Assembly: GCF_016919245.1 (NCBI RefSeq)
Contig: NZ_JAFEJA010000001.1
Coordinates: forward strand, 1,860,001-1,924,000
DNA from: Streptomyces zhihengii
GTDB taxonomy: Bacteria > Actinomycetota > Actinomycetes > Streptomycetales > Streptomycetaceae
DNA: 64,000 nucleotides
Direction of reading: 5' to 3'
Shown: piece by piece, positions 16,983 to 26,636 of the stretch
How the letters are laid out: each line of letters starts with the position of its first letter
Numbering within the stretch: the first letter of the stretch is position 1
Notes under the pieces: generated by a model
What the model was told of the DNA's origin: nothing
The model's database searches: none
The model's input: the letters and a program-made list of their open reading frames with translations, nothing else
Made by a program: the position numbers and the translations under genes

Positions 16983-17774
16983 TCAGCGGGCGGCCGAGGC
17001 GACGACCCGTTGCAGCCGCTGGGCGAAGTGCGCCGTGACGGCCTGGGCGTGGGCGTCGATGTAGAAGTGGCCGCCGGGGTACTCGCTGTGGCCGAGGTAG
17101 GCCGGGCTGCGCTCCGCCCACTCCTTCATGGCCTCCGGGTCCTCCTGGAGCGGATCGGAGCGGCCCCCGTAGGAGGCCAGCGAGCAGCGCACGCCCGCCG
17201 CGTCGTCCACGTACTGCGCGGCGACCCTGAGGTCGGCCCGCAGTGCCGGGACCACCAGGGCGAGCATCGCCGGGTTGTCGTAGACCTCGGCGGGGAAAGA
17301 CCCCAGGCGCTTGATCCACTCGACGAGCTCGGGCTCCGGCATCCGGCTCTGCTCCTCGGTGGGCGCGTACCAGCCCACCGGCGACCAGCCGGACATGCCG
17401 ACCATGACGGGGGACGGTCCGCCCTCCTCCTCCATCCGGGTGGTCAGCCGGAAGGCGAGCTGGGCGCCGAGGCAGTGTCCGAAGAAGGCGAACGGCCGGT
17501 CGTCGAGCTCGTCGAGCACGGCCTCGTGGAGGGCCTCGACCAGCGGGTCCCAGTCCTCGTACATGGTCTCGGTCCGGCGGTTGTGGCGGCCGGGCAGGGT
17601 CACCGCCTGGGCGGCGATGTCGGCCGGGAGCAGCTTCTCCCAGTCGCGGTAGATGATGGCGCCGCTGCCCGCGTGCGGCAGCAGGAACAGCCGTACGGAG
17701 GCGTCGGGGGACGGCTCGACGGGGTGGAACCACTGGCCGGTCCGGGACATGTCCATGCCTATGGCGCTGGTCAC
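16983..17774 (-). CDS. Type II thioesterase with Cys in the nucleophile position
   Basis: The 263-residue alpha/beta hydrolase starts at a GTG (17774) with AAGGAG upstream; this start overlaps the LLM stop (GTGA). RLFLLPHAGSGA near residue 28, LPGRHNRR and a C-terminal GGHFYID are typical of editing thioesterases (RifR/RedJ type) that clear misprimed acyl-ACPs. The elbow reads FFGHCLGAQ, so the usual Ser is Cys101. Cys thioesterases are known in some NRPS/PKS release domains, so this may alter specificity or acyl-transfer behaviour. Confidence 0.85.
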   Translation of the reverse strand: MTSAIGMDMSRTGQWFHPVEPSPDASVRLFLLPHAGSGAIIYRDWEKLLPADIAAQAVTLPGRHNRRTETMYEDWDPLVEALHEAVLDELDDRPFAFFGHCLGAQLAFRLTTRMEEEGGPSPVMVGMSGWSPVGWYAPTEEQSRMPEPELVEWIKRLGSFPAEVYDNPAMLALVVPALRADLRVAAQYVDDAAGVRCSLASYGGRSDPLQEDPEAMKEWAERSPAYLGHSEYPGGHFYIDAHAQAVTAHFAQRLQRVVASAAR

Positions 17775-18871
17775 GGTGTCGTCTCTCCTTGGGTGAGGGT
17801 CCGGTCGATCTCGCGGACTGCGGGGAGCAGCACCTCCGCGACCTCCTTGAGCTGCGCCTCCGGTTCGAGGGAGCCGATGCGCAGGACGAGGTGGCGGGCG
17901 CCGGCGCGGACGTAGCCGCCGAGCCATTCGGCGCACTGCTCCGCGCTGCCCCAGCCGTAGGCCTGGATGGCCGACATCTGGTCGAGCGAGCGCCCGTAGT
18001 AGTGGCGGATGTAGTGCTCCAGTTCCGCCTTGGCGGCGCCGGCGTCGCTGTCGACGGTGATCGTCGCGTAGAGCGCGGGGGTCACGGCGCCGGGTCCGCG
18101 GCCCGCTTCGGCGGCCAGTTCGGCGATCCGCCGGGTGGCTCTGCCGTACGCGTCGGCGTCCGGCAGGAAGGGCAGCCAGCCGTCGTAGCGGGTGGCCGCG
18201 CGGGCGAGCACCTTCGGGGTGTCGCTGCCCGCCAGCCACAGCGGCGGGCCGCCGGGGGTGGCGGGGCTCGGCAGCCGGTCGAGCCGGTCGGCCTGCCAGT
18301 ACTTCCCCTGGAAGCCGGTGGGGCGGCCCGGTTCGCCCGCGGACCAGGCGGTGCGCCAGAGGTCGGCGATCTCGTCGAGGCGGCCGACCCGGCCGGTGAA
18401 GGAGGCTCCGACGGAGGCGAACTCCTGCTCCGTCTCGGGCATCGGGAATCCGGAGCCGAGCCCGAGGACCAGGCGGTCGCGTGCGACATGGCCGAGGCTC
18501 GCCACCATGTTGGCGCCGATCAGCGGGTGCCGCAGGGCGGGGGTGAGGGCGGCGGTGCCGACGGTGATCCGCTCGGTGGCGGCCGCGGCGGCGGAGAGCA
18601 CGACGAGGGGGTCGAGACGGGGACGGGCGGTCAGGGAGTCGCCGGCCCACAGGGAGTCGAAGCCGAGGCTCTCCGCCCGGCGGGCGAAGTCCAGGAGGGG
18701 GGCCGCCGCGTAGCTGCCGTTGATGGCCTGCTCCCTGGTGGGGAGCAGGATTCCGATGCGCAGGGGTCCGCCCGGGGACTGCGGGCGGTCGTGGGTGAGC
18801 GTCTCGTCGGTCGCTCGTCCCGCGGATGTCCGCGCCCCTTGCGGGGCGGGGCCGGGCCGTTCGGCGTCCAT
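17771..18871 (-). CDS. LLM-class (luciferase-like) flavin/F420-dependent oxidoreductase
   Basis: The TIM-barrel protein has LRIGILLPT, DSLWAGDSL, ITVGTAALTP and LGLGSGFPMPETEQEF, typical of F420- or FMN-dependent LLM enzymes. I start at the ATG at 18871 because GAAGGAAG precedes it; an upstream ATG at 18904 would add 11 residues. It is co-translated with the TEII gene. Its role could be oxidation or reduction of a polyketide intermediate; neither cofactor nor substrate can be fixed from sequence. Confidence 0.8.
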   Translation of the reverse strand: MDAERPGPAPQGARTSAGRATDETLTHDRPQSPGGPLRIGILLPTREQAINGSYAAAPLLDFARRAESLGFDSLWAGDSLTARPRLDPLVVLSAAAAATERITVGTAALTPALRHPLIGANMVASLGHVARDRLVLGLGSGFPMPETEQEFASVGASFTGRVGRLDEIADLWRTAWSAGEPGRPTGFQGKYWQADRLDRLPSPATPGGPPLWLAGSDTPKVLARAATRYDGWLPFLPDADAYGRATRRIAELAAEAGRGPGAVTPALYATITVDSDAGAAKAELEHYIRHYYGRSLDQMSAIQAYGWGSAEQCAEWLGGYVRAGARHLVLRIGSLEPEAQLKEVAEVLLPAVREIDRTLTQGETTP

Positions 18872-18910
18872 GGGTGCCGCTTCCTTCCTTCGTTCTGCCG
18901 TCATGTCGGT

Positions 18911-20512
18911 TCAGACCAGCGGGTCGCGTGCCGGGGCCGCGAGCCGCTCCCGCACGGCGCGGCGCAGGATCTTGCCCGACGGGTTGCGGGGCAGGGCGTC
19001 GACGATGTGGTAGCCGCCGGGGATCTTGTAGTCGGCGAGGGTGCCTCTCAGGAACAGCAGGAGCTCCCGGGGGGTCGCGGTGGCACCGGGGCGCAGGACC
19101 ACGGCGGCGTGCACCGCCTCGCCCCAGCGGTCGTCGGGCAGCCCGACGACGGCGGAGTCCGCGACGGCGGGGTGCGCCGCGAGCGCCTTCTCGACCTCGG
19201 CCGGGTAGATGTTCTGCCCGGCGACGATGATGGTGTCGTTCATGCGGTCGCAGAGGTACAGGTAGCCGTCCTCGTCGAGGTAGCCGGCGTCGCCCATGTG
19301 CAGCCACTCCCCCACCAGGGTGCGGCCGGTGGCTTCCGGGAGGTTCCAGTAGCCGAGCATCCGGGAGGGCGCGCGGACGCAGATCTGGCCGATGGCCCCG
19401 GGCGGCAGTACGGTGCCGTCCGGGGCGACGACCTTCACCTCGTTGCCGGGGCAGGGACGGCCGACGGACTCCAGGACCGGGCTGCCCGGGTAGTGGTCCT
19501 CGGGCGGCAGGCACACCGCCACACTGCCGGTCTCGGTGCTGGCGTAGATCTGGGCGAACTCGCAGTCGAAGGTCTCCAGACACTGCTTCAGCAGCGTCTC
19601 CGACATCGGGGCGGCCCCGTAGCAGACCTTGCGCAGGGAGACGAACGCGTCCGGACCCGCCGTCCGCTCGCCCGCCATCATCTGGAGCATGGCGGGCGCG
19701 GCGAAGGTGGTGGTGACCCGGTGGGCGCGGATCAGGCGGACGGCCTCCTGCGGATCGAACTGCGGCATGATGACGCTGGTGCCGCCGGCGTTGAACGTGT
19801 GCATGAACCAGCCGATGCCCGCGATGCCGAAGCCCGGCAGCGAGATCAGGGCCACGTCCTCGGGCAGCCAGTCGATCCAGGCGGCGCCGTGCTCGCGCAT
19901 CGCCCGGGGCAGGGTGAAGAAGCTGCGGTGGGCGAGCACGGCCCCCTTGGGCAGCCCGGTGGTGCCGCTGGTGTAGATCTGCACGACCGCGTCGTCGGGC
20001 CCGGCGCCGGTCTCCAGCTCGGTGTCCGGCAGGCACGCGTACCAGGCGGGCAGCCCGGCGCCGCGGGCCGGCTCCCCCTCGGCGTCGGTGCCGTCGACAC
20101 GGATCACCGTGTGGAACTCGGGCAGATGGGGGCGGACCTTGGCGGCGGTGTCCCAGAACTCGTCGTCGACGAAGAGCAGGACGGCGCCCGAGTCGCGCAG
20201 GATGTGGTCGACCTCGTCCGGGGTGAGCCGCCAGTTGACCGGGACGAGGACCGCGCCGACCTTGGCGCAGGCGAGGATGACGAGGTAGTAGTTCTCCGAC
20301 TCGCGCCCGAGGTAGGCGACCCGGTCGCCGCGCCGCACACCGCTGGCGTGCAGGGCGTGGGCCGCGCGGTTGCTCTCACGGTGCAGCTTGCCGTAGGTGG
20401 TGGTCCGGCCCTCGCAGACGATCGCCGCGTGGTGCGGGCGGCTGCCGGCGTGGGCGCGGGAGGTGTGGGCGAGCGTCCAACTGGCGTTGTCCGCGATGGT
20501 CATGGCGTTCAT
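18911..20512 (-). CDS. Acyl-CoA/acyl-ACP synthetase (ANL superfamily)
   Basis: The 533-residue adenylating enzyme starts at the ATG at 20512 with GGAGG upstream. Signature motifs are present: YTSGTTGLPKGA (A3), YASTETG (A5), GEWLHMGDAGYLDEDGY (A7), DRMNDTIIVAGQNIYP (A8) and the C-terminal catalytic Lys in NPSGKILRR (A10). It would activate a carboxylic acid as acyl-AMP and load it on CoA or on the free ACP or PKS. It lies directly downstream of the PKS in the same operon, so it may supply the starter or recycle released acid. Confidence 0.85.
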   Translation of the reverse strand: MNAMTIADNASWTLAHTSRAHAGSRPHHAAIVCEGRTTTYGKLHRESNRAAHALHASGVRRGDRVAYLGRESENYYLVILACAKVGAVLVPVNWRLTPDEVDHILRDSGAVLLFVDDEFWDTAAKVRPHLPEFHTVIRVDGTDAEGEPARGAGLPAWYACLPDTELETGAGPDDAVVQIYTSGTTGLPKGAVLAHRSFFTLPRAMREHGAAWIDWLPEDVALISLPGFGIAGIGWFMHTFNAGGTSVIMPQFDPQEAVRLIRAHRVTTTFAAPAMLQMMAGERTAGPDAFVSLRKVCYGAAPMSETLLKQCLETFDCEFAQIYASTETGSVAVCLPPEDHYPGSPVLESVGRPCPGNEVKVVAPDGTVLPPGAIGQICVRAPSRMLGYWNLPEATGRTLVGEWLHMGDAGYLDEDGYLYLCDRMNDTIIVAGQNIYPAEVEKALAAHPAVADSAVVGLPDDRWGEAVHAAVVLRPGATATPRELLLFLRGTLADYKIPGGYHIVDALPRNPSGKILRRAVRERLAAPARDPLV

Positions 20513-20550
20513 GGAGTCCTCCCTCTTTCGTCCGGGACTGGTCGTGCGGG

Positions 20551-23500
20551 TCATGCCGTGGGGACCGGGCACAGCTGCCCGTCGATGAAGTCGGCGAGCT
20601 GACGCACCGTCGGGTGATCGAAGGTGACCGAGGCGGCGAGCGGCACCCCGAACGTCCGCTCGAGGCCGGACTTGAGGTTCTGGGCCATCAGCGAGTCCAG
20701 GCCGAACGACACGAACTCGGTCGACTCGTCCAGCTCGTCGTCGGCGGCCATCTCCAGGACGACGACGACCCTGTCCCGGACCACCTGGGTGATGAGGGCC
20801 CTGCGCTCCGGTGCGGGGAGGGCGCCGAGCGAGGCGGCGTCGAAGCCGTCGTCGGCGGCGGCGTCCTGCCGCGCGAGGCGGTCGTAGAACTGGTCGCCGG
20901 TGGCGCTGCCGGCCACGTACCGGTCCCAGTCGAACTCGCCGACCACCCGCTGGGTGCGCGGACGGCCGCCCCACAGCCGGGCCAGGGTGTCCAGGGCCCG
21001 GGTCGGCGAGAAGAAGCGGACGCCGCTGCGTTCGATCTCGCGGCTGAGGTGCTCCTCCAGGCGCGCGGACATGCCGACCCTCGCCCAGGCGCCCCAGTTG
21101 ACGGAGAGTCCGGGCAGTCCCTGGCGGGTGCGCCACTCGGCGAGGCTGTCGAGCCCGGCGCTGGCCGCCGCGTAGTGGCCCTGGGTGGCGCCGCCGAGGA
21201 CGGAGGCGATCGACGAGTACGTCACGAAGAACTCCAGCTCCGGGAAGGAGTCCCGCGCGGCCTCGTGCAGCAGCCAGCCGCCGTACGCCTTCGCGGCGAG
21301 CTGGGCGTCGATGGACTCCCAGGTCAGTTCGGCGATCAGCTTCTTGTCGTAGGACCCCGCCGCGTGGACCAGGCCGCCGACCGGGTAGGGGCCCGCCGCC
21401 AGCTCGTCCACCAGCGCGCGCACACCCTCGGGGAGGCTCACATCGGCCCTGACGAGGGCGAGTTCGGCGCTCTCGGCGAGCTCCTCCAGTACCGGGGCCG
21501 CCTCATCGGTGGGCCGTCCGCCGCGGCTGACCAGGGTCAGATGACGTGCCCCCAGGGCCACCAGCTTCCGGGCCGTGACGAGGCCCAGCCCGCCGAGTCC
21601 GCCGGTGACGACGTAGGTGCGGTCGGGACGGACCGCGGCGTCGGTGACCGCCTCACCGTCCGCCGGGGGCGCGGCCTCCTCGGCCCGGGTGCCCGGCAGG
21701 TCCAGCCACACCTCGGCGGCCGGGTCGGTCAGGGCGGTGCGCAGGGCCTCGCCCGTCTCGTCCAGGCGGAAGCGCCGGCTCATGTCGTGCGGGCCGGAGC
21801 TCGGCGCGAGCACGACCGACGCGGACGGGACGGTGAGCGTGGAGCGCAGGGTCCCCTGGTGGCGCACGAGGACCTCGTCGCCCTCGGCGAACCCGGCCCC
21901 CTCGCCCACGGCGCGCACGACGCCGGTGGCGCCGGTGCCCAGCACGGGCGGCGCTTCCTCCTCCTCGCGCTCGGCGCGGCCGGTGTCCAGCGCGGTCCGG
22001 GCGTCCTGGTCGGTGAGGGCGACGGCACGGACGTCGATCTGCACCTCGTCGGCGTCCGGCGCACGGTCCGCGGCGGGGGCCAGGGCCAGGTCGGACAGGT
22101 CGCCGGAGTCGGGGGCGCGCAGCTCGTAGCCGCCGCTCCAGGTGAGCGTCGCGTCCCCGGCGAGCAGCCGCCGGACGTAGCGCCTGCCGGGTCGGTGGGC
22201 GACCTGGTACTCGCCCGGGATCCCGGCCGTCCACTCCGTGAGCAGCGGTTCGAGGTCGCTGCCGGGGGCGAGGTCGACGAGGGTGGCGCGGTACTGCGGG
22301 TACTCGGTGAGCAGCACCCGGCCGAATCCCCAGAGGGTCGCCGCGGCGAGGTGCCCGCCGTCGCCGGCCGGGTCGCCGGGGAGCGCCTGGGCGGCCTCGG
22401 TCACCAGCCACAGCCGGGGCGGCCGCTGCTGCCCGGCGGCGTCCATCGCGGTGATCAGGGAGAGCAGTTCGCGGTAGTTGTCCTCGCACTCGGCGCGCAG
22501 CCGAGCGGCGGACATGGCTTCCGGCCGCTGCCTCCAGACCCAGCAGACGTCGGTGACGCTCGCGTCGGCGAGGGCCGCCTTGAGGTCGGTGGCGTCGGAC
22601 GGCGTCGTGACCCGCAGGCCGGACCGCCCGGCCGGTGCCGCGGCGCGGCCGGCGGCCCGGTCGAGCAGCAGCAGGTGGCGGTCGCCTTCGGGGGCGGCCT
22701 GGGCCGGCAGGGCCCTGCGCACCCACTCGGGCCGGTGCAGGAACTGGCGGCGGCCCACGCGGCCCTCGGGCCGGGCCAGGCGGACTCCGAGGAGTTCGGT
22801 GACCGGCTCGCCGTTCTCCAGGAGGAGGATGTCGGCGACCCGGCGGTCCTGGTCGCCGTGGACGCGGGCGAGGACGCGGAGCCGCTCCCCGCGGGGCTTG
22901 CGGAAGTGCCGTACGGAGGCGATCTCGCGGGCCTCGAACACCGGGCCCTCGGGGTCCAGGACGACGGCGGCCTGCACCGCGGCCTCCAGGAGCTCGGCCG
23001 GCACGTGCTCGACCGCGGTGGCGTCGCGGCCGGTGAGCTCGCCGGTGACGAGGCCGTCCCGGTGCCGGGCGGCGCTGAGCAGCAGGCGCATGCGCGGGCC
23101 GTGCGGGCGGCCGACGGAGGCGAGGTCGGTGTAGATGTCCTCGTCGTCGATGCGCGCGCCGGCGGGCGTCAGCCCGGCGTCCAGCTCGGCCAGTTCGGAG
23201 ACCGGCACGACCGGCTCGCGTCCCGGGGCGATCGTGGCGCAGGCGTGGAGGTGCTGCTCGCCCCCGACGAGGGTGAAGACCTCCACGTCGGCGCCGCCGC
23301 CGGCCCGCGGGCTCCACCGGGACGTCAGGACCGTGGCGGTCTCGGCGTCCGTGTGCAGGGGCGCGAGGAACCGCAGGTCGCGGACGGCGGCCCGGGTGTG
23401 TCCCGCGACCGCGTCCTGGAGCGCCAGGAACAGGTCGACGTACGCGCCGGTGGGCAGGGTCGTGCGCTCGCCGTCGCCCAGGTCGCTCAGCGCGCCGAGG

Positions 23501-26289
23501 TCCTCGGAGGTGAACTCGGCGGTGAACTCCCGCACCCCGCTGGCGAACCGTTCCTCCGTGCCGAGCAGCAGATGGCGGGCGCTCGCGCCGGCCGCGCCGG
23601 TGCGCCGGGGTCCGGTGGAGGGCAGCCAGAACCGCTTGCGCTGGAAGGGGTAGGTCGGCAGGGACGTCTTCACGGCGGCGGGGCGGTCCGCGTGGTAGTC
23701 GGCCCAGGAGACCGTCAGGCCCGCGGCGTAGTACCCGGCGAGGGCGTCCAGGGTGGTGCCGGCGGAGCTGTCGCGGCGGCGCAGGCTGGCGAGCCACGCG
23801 TGGTCGTCGGCGTTCAGGCAGCGCCTGGCGAGGGCGGTCAGGGCGGCCTGCGGTCCGATCTCGATCAGGGCGTGGCGGCCGCGCTGGGCGACCGCCCGGA
23901 TGCCGTCCAGGAAGCGCACGGGTTCGCCGATGTGCCGCACCCAGTAGTCGACGGTGCCGACCTCCCTCAGACGGGCCGGGCGGCCGGTGACGTTGGAGAT
24001 CAGCGTGATGGTCGGCTCGTGGAAGGTGATGCCGTCGAGCGCGGCCCGGAAGTCGTCGTAGACCTCGGCCATCAGGGGCGAGTGGAAGGCGTGCGAGACG
24101 GCCAGCAGGTCGACGCGGGTGCCCTGCTCCCGGAGCAGGGCGGTGATCTCGTCGAGGGCGGCGGTGCCGCCGGAGACCACGCACTGGTCCGGGGCGTTCA
24201 CCGCCGCGAGGGCCAGGTCCGGGTGGCCGGCGAGGAGGGGCTCGACGTCCTCCGCGGGCGCGGCGACGGCGGCCATGCCGCCCGGGGTGCTCACCGCCTG
24301 CATCAGCCGCGCGCGGGCGGCGACCAGGGCCACGGCGTCCGGCAGGTCGAAGAGGCCGGCCACGGCCGCGGCCACGACCTCCCCGATGCTGTGACCGATG
24401 AGCGCGTTGGGCCGCACGCCCCACGACATCCACAGCTTGGCGAGCGCGTACTCCAGGGTGAACAGGGCGGGCTGGGTGTACTCGGTGCGGTCGATCGCCG
24501 CCGGATCGTCCGCGGTGCCGAGCACCAGTTCGGCCACGGAGCGGCCCAGATGGGGGGCGAACAGCCCGTCGCACAGGTCGACGTGCTCGCGGAAGACCGG
24601 GAAGCGTGCGTAGAGCGCGGCTCCCATGCCCGCGTACTGCGAGCCCTGGCCGCTGAACATGAACGCCGTCCTGCGGATGCCGGTGGGCCCCTCGTGCTTC
24701 TCCTCGGCGGCCTTGTCCAGCAGGCGCACCAGGGCCGCGCGGTCGGCGACCCGGCCCGCGACGCGGTGGGGGTGATGGGTGCGGGCGACGTTGGCGGTGT
24801 AGCAGAGCGCGTCCAGGTCCGCGTCGGGCCGCTCGTCCAGCAGCTGCCGGTAGCCGGCGATCTGGGCGCTCAGGGCGGCGGCGCTCTTGGCGGACAGGGT
24901 GAAGAGGGAATCCGCGGACGCGGGCGGCTCCACCGGTGCCTGCCCGGCGGGGGCCGGCGCCTCTTCCAGGACCGCCGCACCGATCGTGCCCGCGAAGCCG
25001 AAGCTGTTGACGACCGCGCGCCGGACCTCGGCCTTCCAGGGCTCGCACGCGGTGGGCACGCGCACCGGGTAGAGGTCCCAGGGGATGCGTCCGGACGGGG
25101 TGTCGAAGTTGAGGTGCGGGTAGACGGTCCCCGCCCGCATCTGGAGCACCGTCTTGATGACGCCGACGATGCCGGCCGCCGGCTCCATGTGGCCCAGGTT
25201 GGTCTTCACCGAGCCGACGAGCACGGGTTCGCCCTTGGTGTGCGAGTCGAGGAAGACGTCGCCGATGGCGCCGAACTCGATGGGGTCGCCGAGCGGGGTG
25301 CCGGTGCCGTGCGCCTCGACGTACTGGATGTCCGCGGGAGTCAGGTGTCCGGCGGCGAGGGCGGTGCGGATGACCTTCTCCTGCGCCGGGCCGTTGGGCA
25401 CGGTCAGGCCCGCGCTGTCGCCGTCCTGGCCGACGGCGGTGCCCCGCACCAGCGCGAGGACGGTGTCGCCGTCCCGGGTCGCGTCGCTCAGGCGCTTGAG
25501 CACGACCACACCGCAGCCCTCGGCGCGGGCGTAGCCGTCGGCGGCCTCGTCGAAGGTCTTGCACTGCCCGTCGGGGGCCAGCATCTGCGCGTGGGAGAAC
25601 ATCACCGAGGTGCGCGGGTGGTGGAGTGCGTTGACACCGCCGCACAGCGCGATGTCGGTCTCGCCGGCGCGCAGGCCCTGCACGGCGAGGTGGAGGGCGA
25701 CCAGCGAGGAGGAGCACGCCGTGTCGATGCTCATGCTCGGGCCGCGCCAGCCCAGGAAGTACGACAGCCTGCCCGACAGCGGGAACATCGTGATGCCGGA
25801 GGCGAGGTTGCCCTCCAGCTCCTCGAACGGCACGGAGTCGAGTTCCATCGAGTAGTCGATGGAGCTGGCGCCGATGTAGACGCCGCCGTTGCCGCGGCGC
25901 AGCGGCGTCGGGTCGATGTTGGCGTGCTCCAGGGCCTGCCAGGCCGTCTCCAGCAGCATGCGCTGCTGGGGGTCCATGTACTGGGCTTCCTTGGGCGAGA
26001 TGTTGAAGAAGGAGGCGTCGAACAGGTCGACCCGGTCGAGGAAGCCGCCGGCCGTGGTGTGGATCTTCCCCTTGTCCTCCGGCGACTCGGGGGTGAACGC
26101 GGACACGTCCCACCGGTCGCCGGGTATGGGACCTATCCCGCTGCGCCCCTCGCGCAGGAAGGCGTCGAACTCGTCGGGTGAGCCGCTGCCGCCGGGGAAT
26201 CGCAGCCCGATTCCGACGATCGCGATCGGCTCGGGCGCCTGCGCCGGCGGCCGGTTCGTCTCTTCCGTGGCGGATTCCGTACGCGGCAT
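20551..26289 (-). CDS. Type I polyketide synthase, KS-AT-(DH)-(ER remnant)-KR-ACP
   Basis: The single-module PKS has 1,912 residues. KS spans about 21-445 (Cys192 in DTACSSSL, His327 in EAHGTG, His367 in NLGHMEP). AT spans about 540-850 (Ser634 in GHSIGE) with HAFH at 733-736, the malonyl-CoA type. Residues 905-1175 are DH-like, but the expected H-x-x-x-G is replaced by DLGDGERTTLP and the second catalytic Asp by Glu. Residues 1410-1530 resemble only the start and end of an ER, without its NADPH-binding core. KR is intact (TGGLGGLG at 1562, Tyr1706). ACP Ser is 1866. There is no TE, so release by reduction or a separate enzyme is likely. It may act iteratively. Confidence 0.95.
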   Translation of the reverse strand: MPRTESATEETNRPPAQAPEPIAIVGIGLRFPGGSGSPDEFDAFLREGRSGIGPIPGDRWDVSAFTPESPEDKGKIHTTAGGFLDRVDLFDASFFNISPKEAQYMDPQQRMLLETAWQALEHANIDPTPLRRGNGGVYIGASSIDYSMELDSVPFEELEGNLASGITMFPLSGRLSYFLGWRGPSMSIDTACSSSLVALHLAVQGLRAGETDIALCGGVNALHHPRTSVMFSHAQMLAPDGQCKTFDEAADGYARAEGCGVVVLKRLSDATRDGDTVLALVRGTAVGQDGDSAGLTVPNGPAQEKVIRTALAAGHLTPADIQYVEAHGTGTPLGDPIEFGAIGDVFLDSHTKGEPVLVGSVKTNLGHMEPAAGIVGVIKTVLQMRAGTVYPHLNFDTPSGRIPWDLYPVRVPTACEPWKAEVRRAVVNSFGFAGTIGAAVLEEAPAPAGQAPVEPPASADSLFTLSAKSAAALSAQIAGYRQLLDERPDADLDALCYTANVARTHHPHRVAGRVADRAALVRLLDKAAEEKHEGPTGIRRTAFMFSGQGSQYAGMGAALYARFPVFREHVDLCDGLFAPHLGRSVAELVLGTADDPAAIDRTEYTQPALFTLEYALAKLWMSWGVRPNALIGHSIGEVVAAAVAGLFDLPDAVALVAARARLMQAVSTPGGMAAVAAPAEDVEPLLAGHPDLALAAVNAPDQCVVSGGTAALDEITALLREQGTRVDLLAVSHAFHSPLMAEVYDDFRAALDGITFHEPTITLISNVTGRPARLREVGTVDYWVRHIGEPVRFLDGIRAVAQRGRHALIEIGPQAALTALARRCLNADDHAWLASLRRRDSSAGTTLDALAGYYAAGLTVSWADYHADRPAAVKTSLPTYPFQRKRFWLPSTGPRRTGAAGASARHLLLGTEERFASGVREFTAEFTSEDLGALSDLGDGERTTLPTGAYVDLFLALQDAVAGHTRAAVRDLRFLAPLHTDAETATVLTSRWSPRAGGGADVEVFTLVGGEQHLHACATIAPGREPVVPVSELAELDAGLTPAGARIDDEDIYTDLASVGRPHGPRMRLLLSAARHRDGLVTGELTGRDATAVEHVPAELLEAAVQAAVVLDPEGPVFEAREIASVRHFRKPRGERLRVLARVHGDQDRRVADILLLENGEPVTELLGVRLARPEGRVGRRQFLHRPEWVRRALPAQAAPEGDRHLLLLDRAAGRAAAPAGRSGLRVTTPSDATDLKAALADASVTDVCWVWRQRPEAMSAARLRAECEDNYRELLSLITAMDAAGQQRPPRLWLVTEAAQALPGDPAGDGGHLAAATLWGFGRVLLTEYPQYRATLVDLAPGSDLEPLLTEWTAGIPGEYQVAHRPGRRYVRRLLAGDATLTWSGGYELRAPDSGDLSDLALAPAADRAPDADEVQIDVRAVALTDQDARTALDTGRAEREEEEAPPVLGTGATGVVRAVGEGAGFAEGDEVLVRHQGTLRSTLTVPSASVVLAPSSGPHDMSRRFRLDETGEALRTALTDPAAEVWLDLPGTRAEEAAPPADGEAVTDAAVRPDRTYVVTGGLGGLGLVTARKLVALGARHLTLVSRGGRPTDEAAPVLEELAESAELALVRADVSLPEGVRALVDELAAGPYPVGGLVHAAGSYDKKLIAELTWESIDAQLAAKAYGGWLLHEAARDSFPELEFFVTYSSIASVLGGATQGHYAAASAGLDSLAEWRTRQGLPGLSVNWGAWARVGMSARLEEHLSREIERSGVRFFSPTRALDTLARLWGGRPRTQRVVGEFDWDRYVAGSATGDQFYDRLARQDAAADDGFDAASLGALPAPERRALITQVVRDRVVVVLEMAADDELDESTEFVSFGLDSLMAQNLKSGLERTFGVPLAASVTFDHPTVRQLADFIDGQLCPVPTA

Positions 26290-26315
26290 GGAACGACTCC
26301 TTGGGTCCTGGTCGG

Positions 26316-26636
26316 TCAGCGGGTGGCAGGGGCGGACAGGGCGTCGGCCAGGTGATCAACGAGGTGGCTGACCGTCGGTTCGTTGAACAGCACGTTCACG
26401 TTGATGGAGAGATCGAGGAGTTGCTCCAGGCTCTGACGTATCTCGGTCAGCCGCAGCGAGGTGAGGCCGAGATCGAAATAGCTGATGTCGACGGGCAATT
26501 CCTCGGTGTCGTCCATCAGGAGAACGTTCTTGAGCTTTCCGACGACGAGTGTCTCTATCTCGTCGGCGAGTTCGGTCCGCGGCAATTCGCGCAGCCGCTG
26601 GGGCAGGGTGATCTCGGCAGGTGGCATGAGCGTCAT
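26316..26636 (-). CDS. Free-standing acyl carrier protein
   Basis: The 106-residue protein has the carrier signature FDLGLTSLRLTEI, in which the Ser of LTSL is the phosphopantetheine site. It has an unusually long N-terminal helix (LPRTELADEIETLVVGKLKN). ATG at 26636 or 26627 (MPPAEIT) may be the start; neither has a clear Shine-Dalgarno. It is the first gene of the minus-strand PKS operon, 26 bp before the PKS start, and divergent from the aldehyde dehydrogenase-fold gene. It may accept the starter from the AMP-ligase or carry the finished chain to the reductase. Confidence 0.8.
   Translation of the reverse strand: MTLMPPAEITLPQRLRELPRTELADEIETLVVGKLKNVLLMDDTEELPVDISYFDLGLTSLRLTEIRQSLEQLLDLSINVNVLFNEPTVSHLVDHLADALSAPATR

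Noticed and set aside
20614..26181. 1,855-codon plus-strand frame opposite the PKS
   Set aside because: A GC-bias shadow of the PKS gene; the PKS strand has all catalytic motifs in frame.
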